Notes: generated by a model not told the origin, from the letters alone. Positions 33,891 to 42,955 are shown, numbered from the stretch's first letter. The stretch: DNA of 49,562 nucleotides from an uncultured Bacilli bacterium (GCA_934091015.1 CAKOKM010000004.1:1-49562), one strand, 5' to 3'. Numbers and translations: made by a program.

Positions 33891-34003
33891 AAAATAAAAT
33901 TATTATGTTTTTTAACTAATGATTTAAAAGCACGATCATTATAGATAGGTATTTGAAAATCATAACCATATTTTTTTCTTAAGTCCTTATAAAAATTATC
34001 CAT
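33887..34003 (-). pseudogene. Short frame with a strong ribosome binding site, probably truncated
   Basis: A 38-codon frame (MDNFYKDLRKKYGYDFQIP...) follows a perfect GGAGGTGA, so translation from 34003 is likely. It stops early at TGA within an ATGA overlap with the next frame. No family is recognised. Together with the following frame it would make about 80 residues if the frameshift were repaired. Confidence 0.4.
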
Positions 34004-34097
34004 GTCACCTCCTAATTCTAAGAAGGTATATTTTTTTACCCTCTACCTATATATATAGATAAAAAAATCTCATTTTACTTTTTTTATTTGTTAATTT

Positions 34098-34126
34098 ATC
34101 AAAAAAATAACTTTTTCAAGTTATTT
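34098..34126 (-). terminator. Intrinsic terminator after the 264-residue gene
   Basis: AAATAACTT (34105-34113) and AAGTTATTT (34118-34126) pair across a 4-base loop, overlapping the stop codon, with a U-run on the minus strand. Confidence 0.65.
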
Positions 34127-34912
34127 CCTCTCATTAATCATTGTAAGTGATTTTTCAGCATGTTTATTTTCATCACTTAAACTTTTATTAATTATTATCT
34201 CTAATTTATTAATACCACTTTTATATTTATATAATACCTCTTCAATATCTATATCTAATAATGAAGCAACATCTTCAAATTTAAAAGTTTTTCCTTTAAA
34301 TAAACCTAACATTAAACCAAGAATTATTATTTCTTCACTAGTTAATGAATTAAAATTCAATTTAGAATTATTTAGTATTGAATATAAATTAAAATCTTTT
34401 AAATTTTGTCCATTCAATCTAGCAAGTTCATAAATTATATTAGAATTATTAATTCCTTGAAACATATCATTAACAACATATTTTTTAATTATATCTTCAT
34501 TTAATAAACCATCAGATTTAACAAATAAACTAGATTCAAACTCTAAATTAGATTCATTTATCTGCCATTTAACAGGTCTAATTTCTATCCAAATACGTTT
34601 ATTATCCTTTAAACTATTTACACATATATACTTAACATTATTATAAACAATAACAGGATATTTATTAAATTTAACTTCCCCATTTAATGTATTTTGTGGA
34701 ATATTATAAAATTCATTAGTTATATGTTTACCACCTTTTTTATTTAACTTTGATTGTGTCATACTATCAGGAACAATTAGAGGATATTCACCTAAATAAA
34801 CAAAATCTTTATTTCCTATAAAAGGTTTAATTAAATTAATTAAATTATCATCAACTTCTAATACCAATTTTCGATTTCTATCTTCCAAATAAACATTTTT
34901 AATATAATTCAT
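34121..34912 (-). CDS. Unrecognised protein with sigma region 4-like C-terminus
   Basis: This 263-residue soluble protein starts at the ATG preceded by AGGAAG; twelve upstream codons are open but lack a site. The first half is beta-rich and contains YICVNSLKDNKRIWIEIRPVKW, similar to the opening strand pattern of DUF6273-type domains. The last 60 residues (LTSEEIIILGLMLGL ... DVASLLDIDIEEVLYKYKSGI) resemble a sigma-70 region 4 helix-turn-helix. A regulator combining a sensor-like module and a DNA-binding tail is possible but unproven. Confidence 0.6.
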   Translation of the reverse strand: MNYIKNVYLEDRNRKLVLEVDDNLINLIKPFIGNKDFVYLGEYPLIVPDSMTQSKLNKKGGKHITNEFYNIPQNTLNGEVKFNKYPVIVYNNVKYICVNSLKDNKRIWIEIRPVKWQINESNLEFESSLFVKSDGLLNEDIIKKYVVNDMFQGINNSNIIYELARLNGQNLKDFNLYSILNNSKLNFNSLTSEEIIILGLMLGLFKGKTFKFEDVASLLDIDIEEVLYKYKSGINKLEIIINKSLSDENKHAEKSLTMINERK

Positions 34913-35085
34913 AATAACACTTCCTTTAAACCTCACATATAATAACACTATTACGAATTATTTACTAGTAAATATTAATAATTCTTTATCATTTTAAAAT
35001 AATTAATTGTCCATTTATTTTTAACGTTTTTGTTATTTTTTCACAAATATCAATATAATATTTACTAAAATAGAAAATATTTATT

Positions 35086-36993
35086 TTACTCACTTAAATA
35101 ATTATAAACAAATTCACTAACTTTCTTAGCAACATGAGCATTAATTGGATATTTATATGAACTATTACTATTTTGATATTTAATACTTGGGCTTACCAAA
35201 GTTAATGTAAATTTTGGATTTTCTAAAGGAGCATACATTACATATGAAGTATTAATAACTGAAACATTACCATACATTGCCTCAGCTGTACCTGTTTTAC
35301 CTGCCGACGTGAACTTATGATTAGTATAATAATAACCAGTACCAGTTTTATTAACTAGTGAAAAACCTTCTCTAATTCTATTTAAATTATAATCATCTTC
35401 TGAAATTTTATTATATACCTCATTCTTATTTTCATATATTATTTTACTATTTTTATCAACTATATATTTAACTAAAGACAATCTTCTTCTTTCGCCTGTT
35501 GCAATAGTTCCAATATAACTTGTTAACTGAATAGGAGTATAAGCATCATATTGTCCAATTGATAAATTTAGAAGTAAATCATCAGATACTATATTTCCTT
35601 TAACACCACTTGATTCCTTATTTAAATCAATATTAGTTAAAACACCTAATCCATATTCATTAAAAACATCCCTATAACGTTTAAAATCTTCCAAAGTAGT
35701 ATTAAGCTTCATATTTCTCTTGTATTCTTTACCAGTACTTTTAATTGCTATAATATATTGAAAATAATTACTACTCATTCTTAAAGCTTCTAAATCATCA
35801 ATGTAACCTAAACTCATCCATGAGCATTTTTCTCTTTGAGAATATAACTTAACACAAGAATCCTTAACCTTAAAATTATCATCAATTAACTTATATTTAT
35901 ATCCAACTGATATTGAAGCCCCTTTAACAGCACTACCTACTGCATAAGAATCTAATACTGTATTATAAGAATAATCTATAAAAGTATTATCCTTAGTAAT
36001 TTTCTTTCCAACTAAAGACATTATTTCCCCATTATTCGGATTACTAACTATTAAATAAGACTTATCAAAATATTTTGAATTAGGAGCTTTCTTAGCTAAG
36101 ATCATTTCTTCTTCTAATATTTTTTCAGCTTTATTTTGAATATTAATATCTATTGAAAGCACCAAATCATTTCCACTTTCATAATCACTCACTAATTTTA
36201 AATATCCATCTTTTCTAACATATTTAGCTTTAGTTCCTTTTAAATAATCATCATAAATAAATTCTAAATTACTAACACCAACTCTATCATTTAAACTATA
36301 TCCCCTCTTTAAATAATAATCTTTATATTCCAATGGTAATCCTTCACTTTTAGAAGAAACCATTCCAAATACCTGTTTTAAACTATCACCATAAGGATAT
36401 ATTCTCTCCCACGTTATATCAGTCCTTATTCCCTTAATCATTTTATTATTAATATTTATATACTCTTCTTCACTTATATCTTCTTTAATAATTTTATCTT
36501 GATAAGAATACCCATTAGTAAATAAATAATATAAATATGCTTCTTTTTTATCTATCTTACTTAACATATGATCATTAATAATATTTATCTTTTCTTCTAA
36601 TAATTCCTTACTACTTATTTTTCTTTCTTTATATTTAGTTTTAACTTCATCAGATATTAAATTATCAACTTCTTTTCTATTGTTTATATAATAATAATAT
36701 TTTAAATTATATTCACTAACATTACTATCTATATCAATAATTTTAGCTAATTCTTTTACACTTTCTATAATTTCTTGTTCATTTAATCCATAGGTATTAG
36801 CAATAATTACTTTAATTTGTTTATTATCAACTAATATATTTCCATTAACATCTAATATTCTTCCTCTTGGAGCAGTTAACCCATAAACATATTCATCAGT
36901 AACACTATAAGAATTATTATTTATAAAGTTAAAAACAACTATAATTGATATCAAACTAATTAAAATATATAAATATATAATTTTATTTTTCAT
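35086..36993 (-). CDS. Class B penicillin-binding protein (transpeptidase)
   Basis: Class B PBPs cross-link peptidoglycan at the outer membrane face. The protein has an N-terminal span, a dimerisation domain beginning APRGRILDVNGNILVDN, and the transpeptidase domain with SAVK (active-site Ser, in AVGSAVKGASISVG), SSN (MSSNYFQY) and KTG (SAGKTGTAEAMYGN). The long open frame begins at 37110, but the ATG at 36993 gives a normal short cytoplasmic start (MKNKIIYLYILISL), 635 residues; its ribosome binding site is weak. It is the likely partner of the RodA homologue at 26726-27802. Confidence 0.9.
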   Translation of the reverse strand: MKNKIIYLYILISLISIIVVFNFINNNSYSVTDEYVYGLTAPRGRILDVNGNILVDNKQIKVIIANTYGLNEQEIIESVKELAKIIDIDSNVSEYNLKYYYYINNRKEVDNLISDEVKTKYKERKISSKELLEEKINIINDHMLSKIDKKEAYLYYLFTNGYSYQDKIIKEDISEEEYININNKMIKGIRTDITWERIYPYGDSLKQVFGMVSSKSEGLPLEYKDYYLKRGYSLNDRVGVSNLEFIYDDYLKGTKAKYVRKDGYLKLVSDYESGNDLVLSIDINIQNKAEKILEEEMILAKKAPNSKYFDKSYLIVSNPNNGEIMSLVGKKITKDNTFIDYSYNTVLDSYAVGSAVKGASISVGYKYKLIDDNFKVKDSCVKLYSQREKCSWMSLGYIDDLEALRMSSNYFQYIIAIKSTGKEYKRNMKLNTTLEDFKRYRDVFNEYGLGVLTNIDLNKESSGVKGNIVSDDLLLNLSIGQYDAYTPIQLTSYIGTIATGERRRLSLVKYIVDKNSKIIYENKNEVYNKISEDDYNLNRIREGFSLVNKTGTGYYYTNHKFTSAGKTGTAEAMYGNVSVINTSYVMYAPLENPKFTLTLVSPSIKYQNSNSSYKYPINAHVAKKVSEFVYNYLSE

Positions 36994-37036
36994 AATATTA
37001 TTATGGATAAAAACATAAAATATATAGGGTGATTTT

Positions 37037-37282
37037 ATGAATATTGTTGATATATATATGAATAATTTAAGAAAAGATGATGTTTTAAACTTTGCAACTA
37101 AAAAAGACATAAGACTATCTAACGAAGAATTAGACTTTACTTATGACTTTATTAAGAAACACTATAAAGAAATAATGCAAGATAAATACAAATATAATTT
37201 TAATGATTATAAAGATCGTTTTTCTAAAGAAAATGCAGATAAAATAAGTAAATTAATTGATGAATATATTAATTATTTATAA
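37037..37282 (+). CDS. YqfT-like protein (DUF2624)
   Basis: This 81-residue helical protein has LRKDDVLNFATKKDIRLSNEE near the start and a second helix YDFIKKHYKEIMQDK, the pattern of the DUF2624/YqfT family. In Bacillus yqfT lies beside the endonuclease IV gene yqfS; here it converges on nfo and overlaps its end by 14 bases, supporting the assignment. AGGGTGA precedes the ATG. The function is unknown. Confidence 0.7.
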   Translation: MNIVDIYMNNLRKDDVLNFATKKDIRLSNEELDFTYDFIKKHYKEIMQDKYKYNFNDYKDRFSKENADKISKLIDEYINYL

Positions 37283-38138
37283 TATCATTTATTAAATTTG
37301 GATTAAATTCTCCCTTTCTTATCATCTCTATTTCATATTTATAAGGGGCTTTATCCATAACATAAGGAGTTTCTAATATTTTAGGAACTTTTTCTAATCT
37401 AGGATTATTAATTATATTTAACAAGGTATCAAACCCAATAGTACCAAATCCTATATTTTCATGACGATCTTTATGACTACTTAATATATTTTTAGAATCA
37501 TTGACATGAACACATTTAATTTTATCAATACCCACTTTTTTATCAAATTCATCTAAATAATTATCAAATTCTTTAAGATTAACTCCCGAATCATTTAAAT
37601 GACATGTATCTAAACAAACTCCAATTTTATTTTTAACATTTTTAACAATATAAGCTATTTCATCTAAATTAGAACCTATTTCAGTACCTTTACCTGCCAT
37701 AGTTTCTAAAAGAATAATACATTTATCTTCTTCTTTAGTAGTATCATTAATAGCTCTAACTATATTATCTATTGCAACATCACGATCTATCTTAACACTA
37801 GATCCCGGATGTAACACAAGATATTTAACTTCTAATTCTTCACATCTATCTAATTCTTTTCTTAAAAATTCTTTACTAAATTCATATTTATGTTCATCTA
37901 AATTATTAGCTAAATTAATAATATACGGAGCATGACATATAACATTATTTATATCAATATTATTTTTAATCATTAACTCTTTAGCTTCAACTAAGTATTC
38001 TGGTTTTATATCTGATCTAAAAGTATTTTGTGGTGCACCAGTATAAAACATAAAAGTATCAGCATTATATAAAATTGCTTCCTTAACACTATCTAATATT
38101 TGTTTATTTTTAAAATGGACATGAGATCCTATTATCAT
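37269..38138 (-). CDS. nfo: Endonuclease IV
   Basis: Endonuclease IV is a zinc AP-endonuclease of base-excision repair. Metal-ligand motifs are visible: IIGSHVHFKN, NVICHAPYIINLAN, LVLHPGS, LLETMAGKGTEIG, GVCLDTCHLNDSG, IKCVHVNDSK and SHKDRHENIGFG. The open frame extends nine codons upstream of the preferred ATG at 38138, which is preceded by GGTGG; 289 residues is normal. It converges with the DUF2624 gene. Confidence 0.95.
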   Translation of the reverse strand: MIIGSHVHFKNKQILDSVKEAILYNADTFMFYTGAPQNTFRSDIKPEYLVEAKELMIKNNIDINNVICHAPYIINLANNLDEHKYEFSKEFLRKELDRCEELEVKYLVLHPGSSVKIDRDVAIDNIVRAINDTTKEEDKCIILLETMAGKGTEIGSNLDEIAYIVKNVKNKIGVCLDTCHLNDSGVNLKEFDNYLDEFDKKVGIDKIKCVHVNDSKNILSSHKDRHENIGFGTIGFDTLLNIINNPRLEKVPKILETPYVMDKAPYKYEIEMIRKGEFNPNLINDIINN

Positions 38139-38163
38139 CTTTAACCACCATTTAAATGATAAC

Positions 38164-38194
38164 ACAAAAAAATCAAAGTTTAAACCTTTGATTT
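38164..38194 (-). terminator. Intrinsic terminator after the pilin-like gene
   Basis: AAATCAAAG (38170-38178) and CTTTGATTT (38186-38194) form a perfect 9-base stem, followed on the minus strand by seven U. Confidence 0.75.
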
Positions 38195-38200
38195 AATTAT

Positions 38201-38728
38201 TTAACAAGTTGTTTTAAATACTTTATCAGTTGTCTTTTTAGCATCTTCTTCTAATTCAGCACTTGTAGGAGCTGGTTTAAGAGAAGCTTCGCCTAAATTC
38301 TTTTTGATATTTTCAATTTCAGCGTATGTAACTCCACCCGCTTTATCTCCTAATGGTTTTACACCTTCCCCAGTAGGATCTGCTTTAAAGCCAATTTGAT
38401 AACTATTATCATACATCTGGATTTTGAAAACTGGTGTATTGTTTGTATCAAATGTTACTTGAACTGTTCCTTTATATTGAGTAGATGCATTATCACTTAA
38501 ACTTTCTAAAGAATAGCATGTTTCAGGAGTACCAATTAATAATTGTGATTGATATTTTCCTTGTGCAGATTCAATCATTTTACCTGCATAAAGTAAAAAT
38601 GATGATTGTCTTGCTGAGTTCATTGATGATAATACAGATGGAACTGTAAGAACCATAATTAATGCAAGTACAACAATAACTGCAAGTAACTCAACTAATG
38701 TAAAACCTTTCTTATTTAACTTTTTCAT
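38201..38728 (-). CDS. Type IV pilin-like (ComGC-like) prepilin
   Basis: This 175-residue protein has a class III signal KKLNKKGFTLVELLAVIVV: prepilin peptidase would cut after Gly and methylate Phe, with Glu at position +5. The following globular domain has two Cys (PETCYSL and the final TTC) that could form a disulfide loop. It stands alone with its own promoter and terminator rather than in a comG operon, and the C-terminal half (GVTYAEIENIKKNLGEASLK) is unlike ComGC. It may be a structural pilin or pseudopilin. Confidence 0.85.
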   Translation of the reverse strand: MKKLNKKGFTLVELLAVIVVLALIMVLTVPSVLSSMNSARQSSFLLYAGKMIESAQGKYQSQLLIGTPETCYSLESLSDNASTQYKGTVQVTFDTNNTPVFKIQMYDNSYQIGFKADPTGEGVKPLGDKAGGVTYAEIENIKKNLGEASLKPAPTSAELEEDAKKTTDKVFKTTC

Positions 38729-38763
38729 AAATCTTTTCCCTCTTTCTATGTTATCTATAATTA

Positions 38764-38792
38764 ATTTTACAAAAAAGAAAAGATTATGTCAA
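38764..38792 (-). promoter_or_regulatory. Promoter of the pilin-like gene
   Basis: The minus strand has a perfect TTGACA (38792-38787), 17 bases, TAAAAT (38769-38764). High expression is likely. Confidence 0.75.
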
Positions 38793-38798
38793 TTACTT

Positions 38799-39020
38799 TT
38801 ACTTTAATATTTTTAAAATACTGTTAACAGTGTCAACCGTTTCTAATATATTATTAGTTTTATTTATTCGTTCATTTTTCTTATAGCTTTTATAAGCATC
38901 CATAAAATTTTTATAATAATTACTTCCTCTATTTAAATATTTATACCAATAAGAATTATTATTAATAAACTCCTTTAATTTAGGATCACTATTAATTTTA
39001 ATTAAAATATCTGCTTTCAT
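38799..39020 (-). CDS. YlbE-like protein
   Basis: This 73-residue protein matches the YlbE family: KADILIKINSDPKLKEFINNNSYWYKYLNRGS, with the W-Y-x-x-L-x-R core, and a helical tail. Function unknown. Its start overlaps the last base of the upstream ylbD-like gene, the same pair order as in Bacillus. Confidence 0.75.
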   Translation of the reverse strand: MKADILIKINSDPKLKEFINNNSYWYKYLNRGSNYYKNFMDAYKSYKKNERINKTNNILETVDTVNSILKILK

Positions 39021-39385
39021 TAATCTCCAAAAAACTTATTAATTACCCTAGGTGTTTTAGCAACAGTACTTATTGTATCAACTGGTTTTTTAGCTGTTAA
39101 CTCACTTATTACATTAATGGCTTTTTGAGCATTATTAATATATTTTTGAACATTATCAATATTAATATTTTTAACTAAATCAGTTAATTCTGTAATAGAT
39201 GCATTCTTTCTATCACTATCTATTTCACTTTTTTCTTCTTTATATTTATTCCAAACATCATCGTCATTTCCATATAAATCATATACTTCATAAAAATCTT
39301 GCCATGTATATTTTTTATTTTTAACTAAATCAACTAGTTCAGGTTTACTTTTAATAAATTCTTTAAATTCTTCTTTTTTATCCAT
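39020..39385 (-). CDS. YlbD-like protein
   Basis: This 121-residue protein matches YlbD (annotated as a putative coat protein in Bacillus): EEFKEFIKSKPELVDLVKNK, then KYTWQDFYEVYDLYGNDDDVW. A helical C-terminus follows. A GTG four codons earlier is open, but AGGTGG is spaced for the ATG at 39385. The ribosome binding site lies in the 3' arm of a hairpin after parC. Confidence 0.75.
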   Translation of the reverse strand: MDKKEEFKEFIKSKPELVDLVKNKKYTWQDFYEVYDLYGNDDDVWNKYKEEKSEIDSDRKNASITELTDLVKNINIDNVQKYINNAQKAINVISELTAKKPVDTISTVAKTPRVINKFFGD

Positions 39386-39392
39386 AAATAAA

Positions 39393-39423
39393 ACCACCTA
39401 ATATATTATATTAATTAAGTGGT
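39393..39423 (-). terminator. Hairpin after parC that includes the ylbD ribosome binding site
   Basis: ACCACCTAAT (39393-39402) and ATTAAGTGGT (39414-39423) form an imperfect stem. On the minus strand the second arm reads AGGTGGT and is followed by UUUAUUU, so it may partly terminate parC and hide the ylbD start. Confidence 0.45.
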
Positions 39424-39432
39424 CTTATAATT

Positions 39433-41919
39433 CTATAATTTAAAATCATCAATGAAATTATCGATAGTTAATTCTTCGCTAGTTTTTTCTTCTTTTTTTA
39501 CAGTAAAAGAATTATCAGCTATATTTTTCATATCTTTAATAACAAATACATTACTTACATTTAACTTAGTATAAACACTTCCAGTTGATTGAACATCCAT
39601 TATTGGAATATCACTGTTCTTTAATAAATTTGTATCTTCTCCCGTAATGTATCCAATTTCATCTTTACTATTAGTTAAGAACGCAAAGGATATTTCATAC
39701 TTAGTTGATTTAACTTTCTTAAGTAAACTAGACCCTCTCTTAGCTCTTGATAAGAAACTTAAGTCTTTTAATTTAACTCTCTTAGCCGTCTTTTGATTTG
39801 TAAATATATCTAAATATTCATCACTATCGTTATATGTAGTACCTAGTATAACAAAGTCATCTTTTAAGTTAATACCTTTAACACCAGCTGCTTTAGGACT
39901 AACTACCGGTATCTCATTAACATTATAATTTAAATAATATCCATCGCTAGTGACAATCATCGCATTTTCTTTATTTAAACTAGTACTTACTATTTCATCA
40001 TCATCTTTAAGTTTCATAGCCGTAAATGGTTTATTATATCTTGAAACAATAAAGTCATTTAAATTACATCTCTTAACCATACCATTCTTAGTAAATATCG
40101 AAATAATTGGATTACTTTGCTCTTCATTAATAACATAAGAAGATATTACTCTATCATCTGAAGGAATAGTTACAATATTACTTACATGTTTACCTAAATC
40201 TTTCCATTTACAAGCAGGTATTTCATGAATTGGAATATATAAATAATTTCCTTTAGCTGTAATAACGCATAACTTATTAATCGTATTTGTTTTATAATAT
40301 GAAATTACATAATCTCCTGGTTTAACAAGTGTATCTTCTTCATCTGATTTACTCTTTAAAGAAACTCTCTTAATATAACCATCTTTAGTTAAAATAACAA
40401 TTACATCTTCTCTCGGAATTAATTCCTTTTCATCAATTTTAATTTCTTTAACTTCACTTCTAATTTCCGTCTTACGAGGCATTCCATATTCTTTTTTAAT
40501 TCTTCTAAGTTCTTCTTTAATTACTGCTTTTAATTTATTTTCATCACTTAAAATTAATCTAAGTTCATCTATAATCTTTCTTAAATTATCTAACTTTTCA
40601 TTTAAAATAGTTATATCAGTATTAGTTAGTCTATATAATTGTAACATAACAATTGCTGTTGCTTGTTCTTCAGTAAAATCGAACTTCTTAACTAAATTTA
40701 TAATTGCATCTGGCTTATTTTTACTTCCTCTAATACAAGCAATTACTTCATCTAAAATACTTATAGCTTTAACTAAGCCTTCAGTAATATGCATTTCTTT
40801 TAAAGCAAAATCTAAATCAAATTTAGTTCTCTTAGTAATAACATCTTTTTGATGTTCAATATAAGCATCAATTATTGGAATAATTCCTAGTAATCTAGGT
40901 CTTCTTTTATCTATACAAACCATATTATAATTATATGTTGTTTGTAATTCAGTATTTTTAAGTAAATATTTTAATATTAAGTCCTTATTAGCACCTGCTT
41001 TAATGTCGATAACTATACGAATTGAAGAATCTTTATCTGATTCATCTCTAACTTCAGCAATACCATCTATTTTTTTATCATATCTAATATCATCTATTTT
41101 TTTAACTAATAATTGTTTATTAACATCAAAAGGAATCTCAGTAATAACTATTTGCTCTTTACCTTTATTCTTTTCAAAAGTATATTTACTAGTAACAATT
41201 AATCTACCTCTACCAGTTTTAAAAGCTTCTTTAATACCATCTATTCCTTCAACAATTGCCCCAGTCGGAAAATCAGGTCCTTTTATTATTTCAAAAATAG
41301 AATCTTCATGACAATTAGGACTATCTATTCTTTTAATTACTGCATCACATACTTCAATTAAGTTATGTGGAGGAATATTTGTTGCATATCCTGCTGAAAT
41401 ACCACTTGTTCCATTAACTAAAAGATTAGGAAACTTAGCTGGTAACACGGTAGGTTCCATTAAAGTATCAGAATAGTTAGGAGCCATTACAACTGTATCT
41501 TTATCAATATCTTTTAATAATTCTTCGCTAATTTTAGCTAATCTACATTCGGTATAACGATAAGCGGCTGGTCCATCACCATCAATAGATCCATTATTTC
41601 CATCTACTTCAATTAAAATATGATTTTGTTTCCAACTTTGACTCATTCTAATTAATGCTTCATAAACAGATGAATCACCATGTGGATGATATTTACCTAA
41701 TACATTACCAACTGCATTAGCACACTTTTTAAATTGTTTATCAAATGTATTTTTATCACGATACATTGCATATATAATTCTTCTTTGAACTGGCTTTAAT
41801 CCATCTCTAACATCAGGTATTGCTCTATCTTGAATTATATATTTTGAATATCTTGCAAAACGAGATCCCATTATCTCTTCTAGACTATATTCATGTATTC
41901 TTTTAAGTATCTCTTCCAT
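39433..41919 (-). CDS. parC: DNA topoisomerase IV subunit A
   Basis: This is a type IIA topoisomerase A subunit of 828 residues. The catalytic Tyr lies in AAYRYTE, the quinolone-resistance region is KYHPHGDSSVYEALIRMSQS, and RDGLKPVQRRIIYAMY is near the start. AAYRYTE with SSVYEALIRMSQSW is the ParC pattern rather than GyrA (AAMRYTE, MAQ), and the GyrA-box is not evident in the beta-pinwheel C-terminal domain (about 500-828). It decatenates daughter chromosomes with ParE, which is not in the window, although parE usually lies just upstream. Confidence 0.88.
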   Translation of the reverse strand: MEEILKRIHEYSLEEIMGSRFARYSKYIIQDRAIPDVRDGLKPVQRRIIYAMYRDKNTFDKQFKKCANAVGNVLGKYHPHGDSSVYEALIRMSQSWKQNHILIEVDGNNGSIDGDGPAAYRYTECRLAKISEELLKDIDKDTVVMAPNYSDTLMEPTVLPAKFPNLLVNGTSGISAGYATNIPPHNLIEVCDAVIKRIDSPNCHEDSIFEIIKGPDFPTGAIVEGIDGIKEAFKTGRGRLIVTSKYTFEKNKGKEQIVITEIPFDVNKQLLVKKIDDIRYDKKIDGIAEVRDESDKDSSIRIVIDIKAGANKDLILKYLLKNTELQTTYNYNMVCIDKRRPRLLGIIPIIDAYIEHQKDVITKRTKFDLDFALKEMHITEGLVKAISILDEVIACIRGSKNKPDAIINLVKKFDFTEEQATAIVMLQLYRLTNTDITILNEKLDNLRKIIDELRLILSDENKLKAVIKEELRRIKKEYGMPRKTEIRSEVKEIKIDEKELIPREDVIVILTKDGYIKRVSLKSKSDEEDTLVKPGDYVISYYKTNTINKLCVITAKGNYLYIPIHEIPACKWKDLGKHVSNIVTIPSDDRVISSYVINEEQSNPIISIFTKNGMVKRCNLNDFIVSRYNKPFTAMKLKDDDEIVSTSLNKENAMIVTSDGYYLNYNVNEIPVVSPKAAGVKGINLKDDFVILGTTYNDSDEYLDIFTNQKTAKRVKLKDLSFLSRAKRGSSLLKKVKSTKYEISFAFLTNSKDEIGYITGEDTNLLKNSDIPIMDVQSTGSVYTKLNVSNVFVIKDMKNIADNSFTVKKEEKTSEELTIDNFIDDFKL

Positions 41920-41942
41920 CTTATCAAATCCTTACAAAATCT

Positions 41943-41971
41943 AGTATAACATTAATAATTAAGCAAATCAA
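41943..41971 (-). promoter_or_regulatory. Promoter of parC
   Basis: The minus strand reads TTGATT (41971-41966), 17 bases, TATACT (41948-41943). The absence of parE upstream fits a separate promoter. Confidence 0.6.
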
Positions 41972-41973
41972 AT

Positions 41974-42013
41974 AAAAAAGTAAGCATTACTTACTATAAA
42001 CGCTTACTTTTTT
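41974..42013 (-). terminator. Intrinsic terminator of the rplU-prp-rpmA operon
   Basis: AAAAAAGTAAGC (41974-41985) and GCTTACTTTTTT (42002-42013) are perfectly complementary; the rpmA stop codon lies in the loop side, and a U-run follows. Confidence 0.8.
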
Positions 42014-42271
42014 CTTATCTTTTCCTAATCTTTCATATTTTACTACACCATCAATTAGTGCATATAAAGTATGATCTTTACCCATTCCAACATTTGTTCC
42101 TGGATAGATTTTAGTACCTCTTTGACGATAAATAATATTACCTGCTACGCAAGTTTGTCCATCTCCTAATTTAGCACCTAATCTACGGCCAACAGAATCT
42201 CTACCATTTTGAGTAGATCCTTGAGCCTTAACATGAGCAAAACGTTGAATGTTTAATTTAATAAATAACAT
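41987..42271 (-). CDS. rpmA: Ribosomal protein L27 with cleavable N-terminal extension
   Basis: L27 lies near the peptidyl-transferase centre. The 94-residue chain has [21 protein letters not shown] and [15 protein letters not shown]. The extra N-terminus [15 protein letters not shown] matches the Firmicute extension (LNLQFFAH) removed by Prp before assembly; cleavage should fall after F and before AH. Here Arg replaces the usual first Phe. The gene is 2 bases after prp, in the usual rplU-prp-rpmA order. Confidence 0.95.
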   Translation of the reverse strand: MLFIKLNIQRFAHVKAQGSTQNGRDSVGRRLGAKLGDGQTCVAGNIIYRQRGTKIYPGTNVGMGKDHTLYALIDGVVKYERLGKDKKKVSVYSK

Positions 42272-42273
42272 TT

Positions 42274-42567
42274 TTATTTCTCACTTTCTATTTTAATATT
42301 TTTTGGATAATCTTTTGCTAAATCTTTTAGCATTAATATTAAGTTGTTAAATAATTTTAAAGCATTTTCATCATCTAATATTTTAATTTCTATCATATTA
42401 GAATCATCTTTATATAAAATAGAATTCTTATTTAAACTATATATACCATTAACTGTACAAGTTATTAAACTTGATACTGAAGCACATACAATATCTTTAC
42501 CATAATCATCATAATTAGCATGACCAGTAACTTTTAAAGAATTACTACTATAAACTACTTTAATCAT
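42274..42567 (-). CDS. prp: Ribosomal-processing cysteine protease Prp
   Basis: Prp trims the N-terminal extension of L27. This 97-residue protein has [20 protein letters not shown]: the His and the Cys of this block form the catalytic dyad. Two or three upstream codons are open, but the ATG at 42567 gives the normal start MIKVVY. It overlaps the rplU stop region by one or two bases. Confidence 0.93.
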   Translation of the reverse strand: MIKVVYSSNSLKVTGHANYDDYGKDIVCASVSSLITCTVNGIYSLNKNSILYKDDSNMIEIKILDDENALKLFNNLILMLKDLAKDYPKNIKIESEK

Positions 42568-42568
42568 A

Positions 42569-42868
42569 TTAACCAACTATAGATTTAACTACTAATTTAG
42601 TATATGGTTGTCTATGTCCTTTAGTTAGACGATATTTCTTTTTAGGTCTATATTTAAACACTAAAATTTTCTTTTGTTTACCATGTTTAACTACTTCGCA
42701 AACAACTTTTGCTCCTTTAACATATGGAGTCCCAGTTTTATCACCAACAGCTAATACATCAGTAAAATCAATTGTAGAACCTGCTTCAGCATCTAATTTT
42801 TCTACAAAGATTTCGTCACCTTCAGCAACATAATATTGTTTACCACCTGTAACAAATATAGCTTTCAT
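42569..42868 (-). CDS. rplU: Ribosomal protein L21
   Basis: L21 (99 residues) with [24 protein letters not shown] at the start and the basic [21 protein letters not shown] end is diagnostic. Five upstream codons are open, but GGGAGG is placed for the ATG at 42868. It is the first gene of rplU-prp-rpmA, after a structured leader RNA. Confidence 0.96.
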   Translation of the reverse strand: MKAIFVTGGKQYYVAEGDEIFVEKLDAEAGSTIDFTDVLAVGDKTGTPYVKGAKVVCEVVKHGKQKKILVFKYRPKKKYRLTKGHRQPYTKLVVKSIVG

Positions 42869-42884
42869 TAATTTTCCTCCCATC

Positions 42885-42955
42885 TTTTAGGACTCGCCTT
42901 TAAGGTGTGCCTAAGCATCTTTTACCTCTTCAGTGCGGTTTATAAATTAATTACA
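42885..42955 (-). promoter_or_regulatory. L21-type ribosomal protein leader RNA
   Basis: Between promoter and rplU the minus strand carries AAAAGATGCTTAGGCACACC and AAGGCGAGTCC, with GGTGTGCC/GGCACACC-type pairing. This resembles the known L21 leader of Firmicutes, which allows L21 to repress its own operon. It is recognised from memory only. Confidence 0.65.

Noticed and set aside
33756..34003. TGA read as Trp, joining two short frames
   Set aside because: After the TGA the same frame meets TAG within three codons, so recoding would not join them; Trp is coded by TGG throughout the window, and gatA appears to use TGA as stop.
35086..37110. Longer start of the class B PBP at 37110
   Set aside because: The additional 39 residues overlap the divergent gene at 37037 and would put a second hydrophobic stretch before the normal anchor; the ATG at 36993 gives the usual architecture.
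39950..41311. Plus-strand open frames inside parC
   Set aside because: They are antisense shadows; the minus-strand protein is unmistakable.
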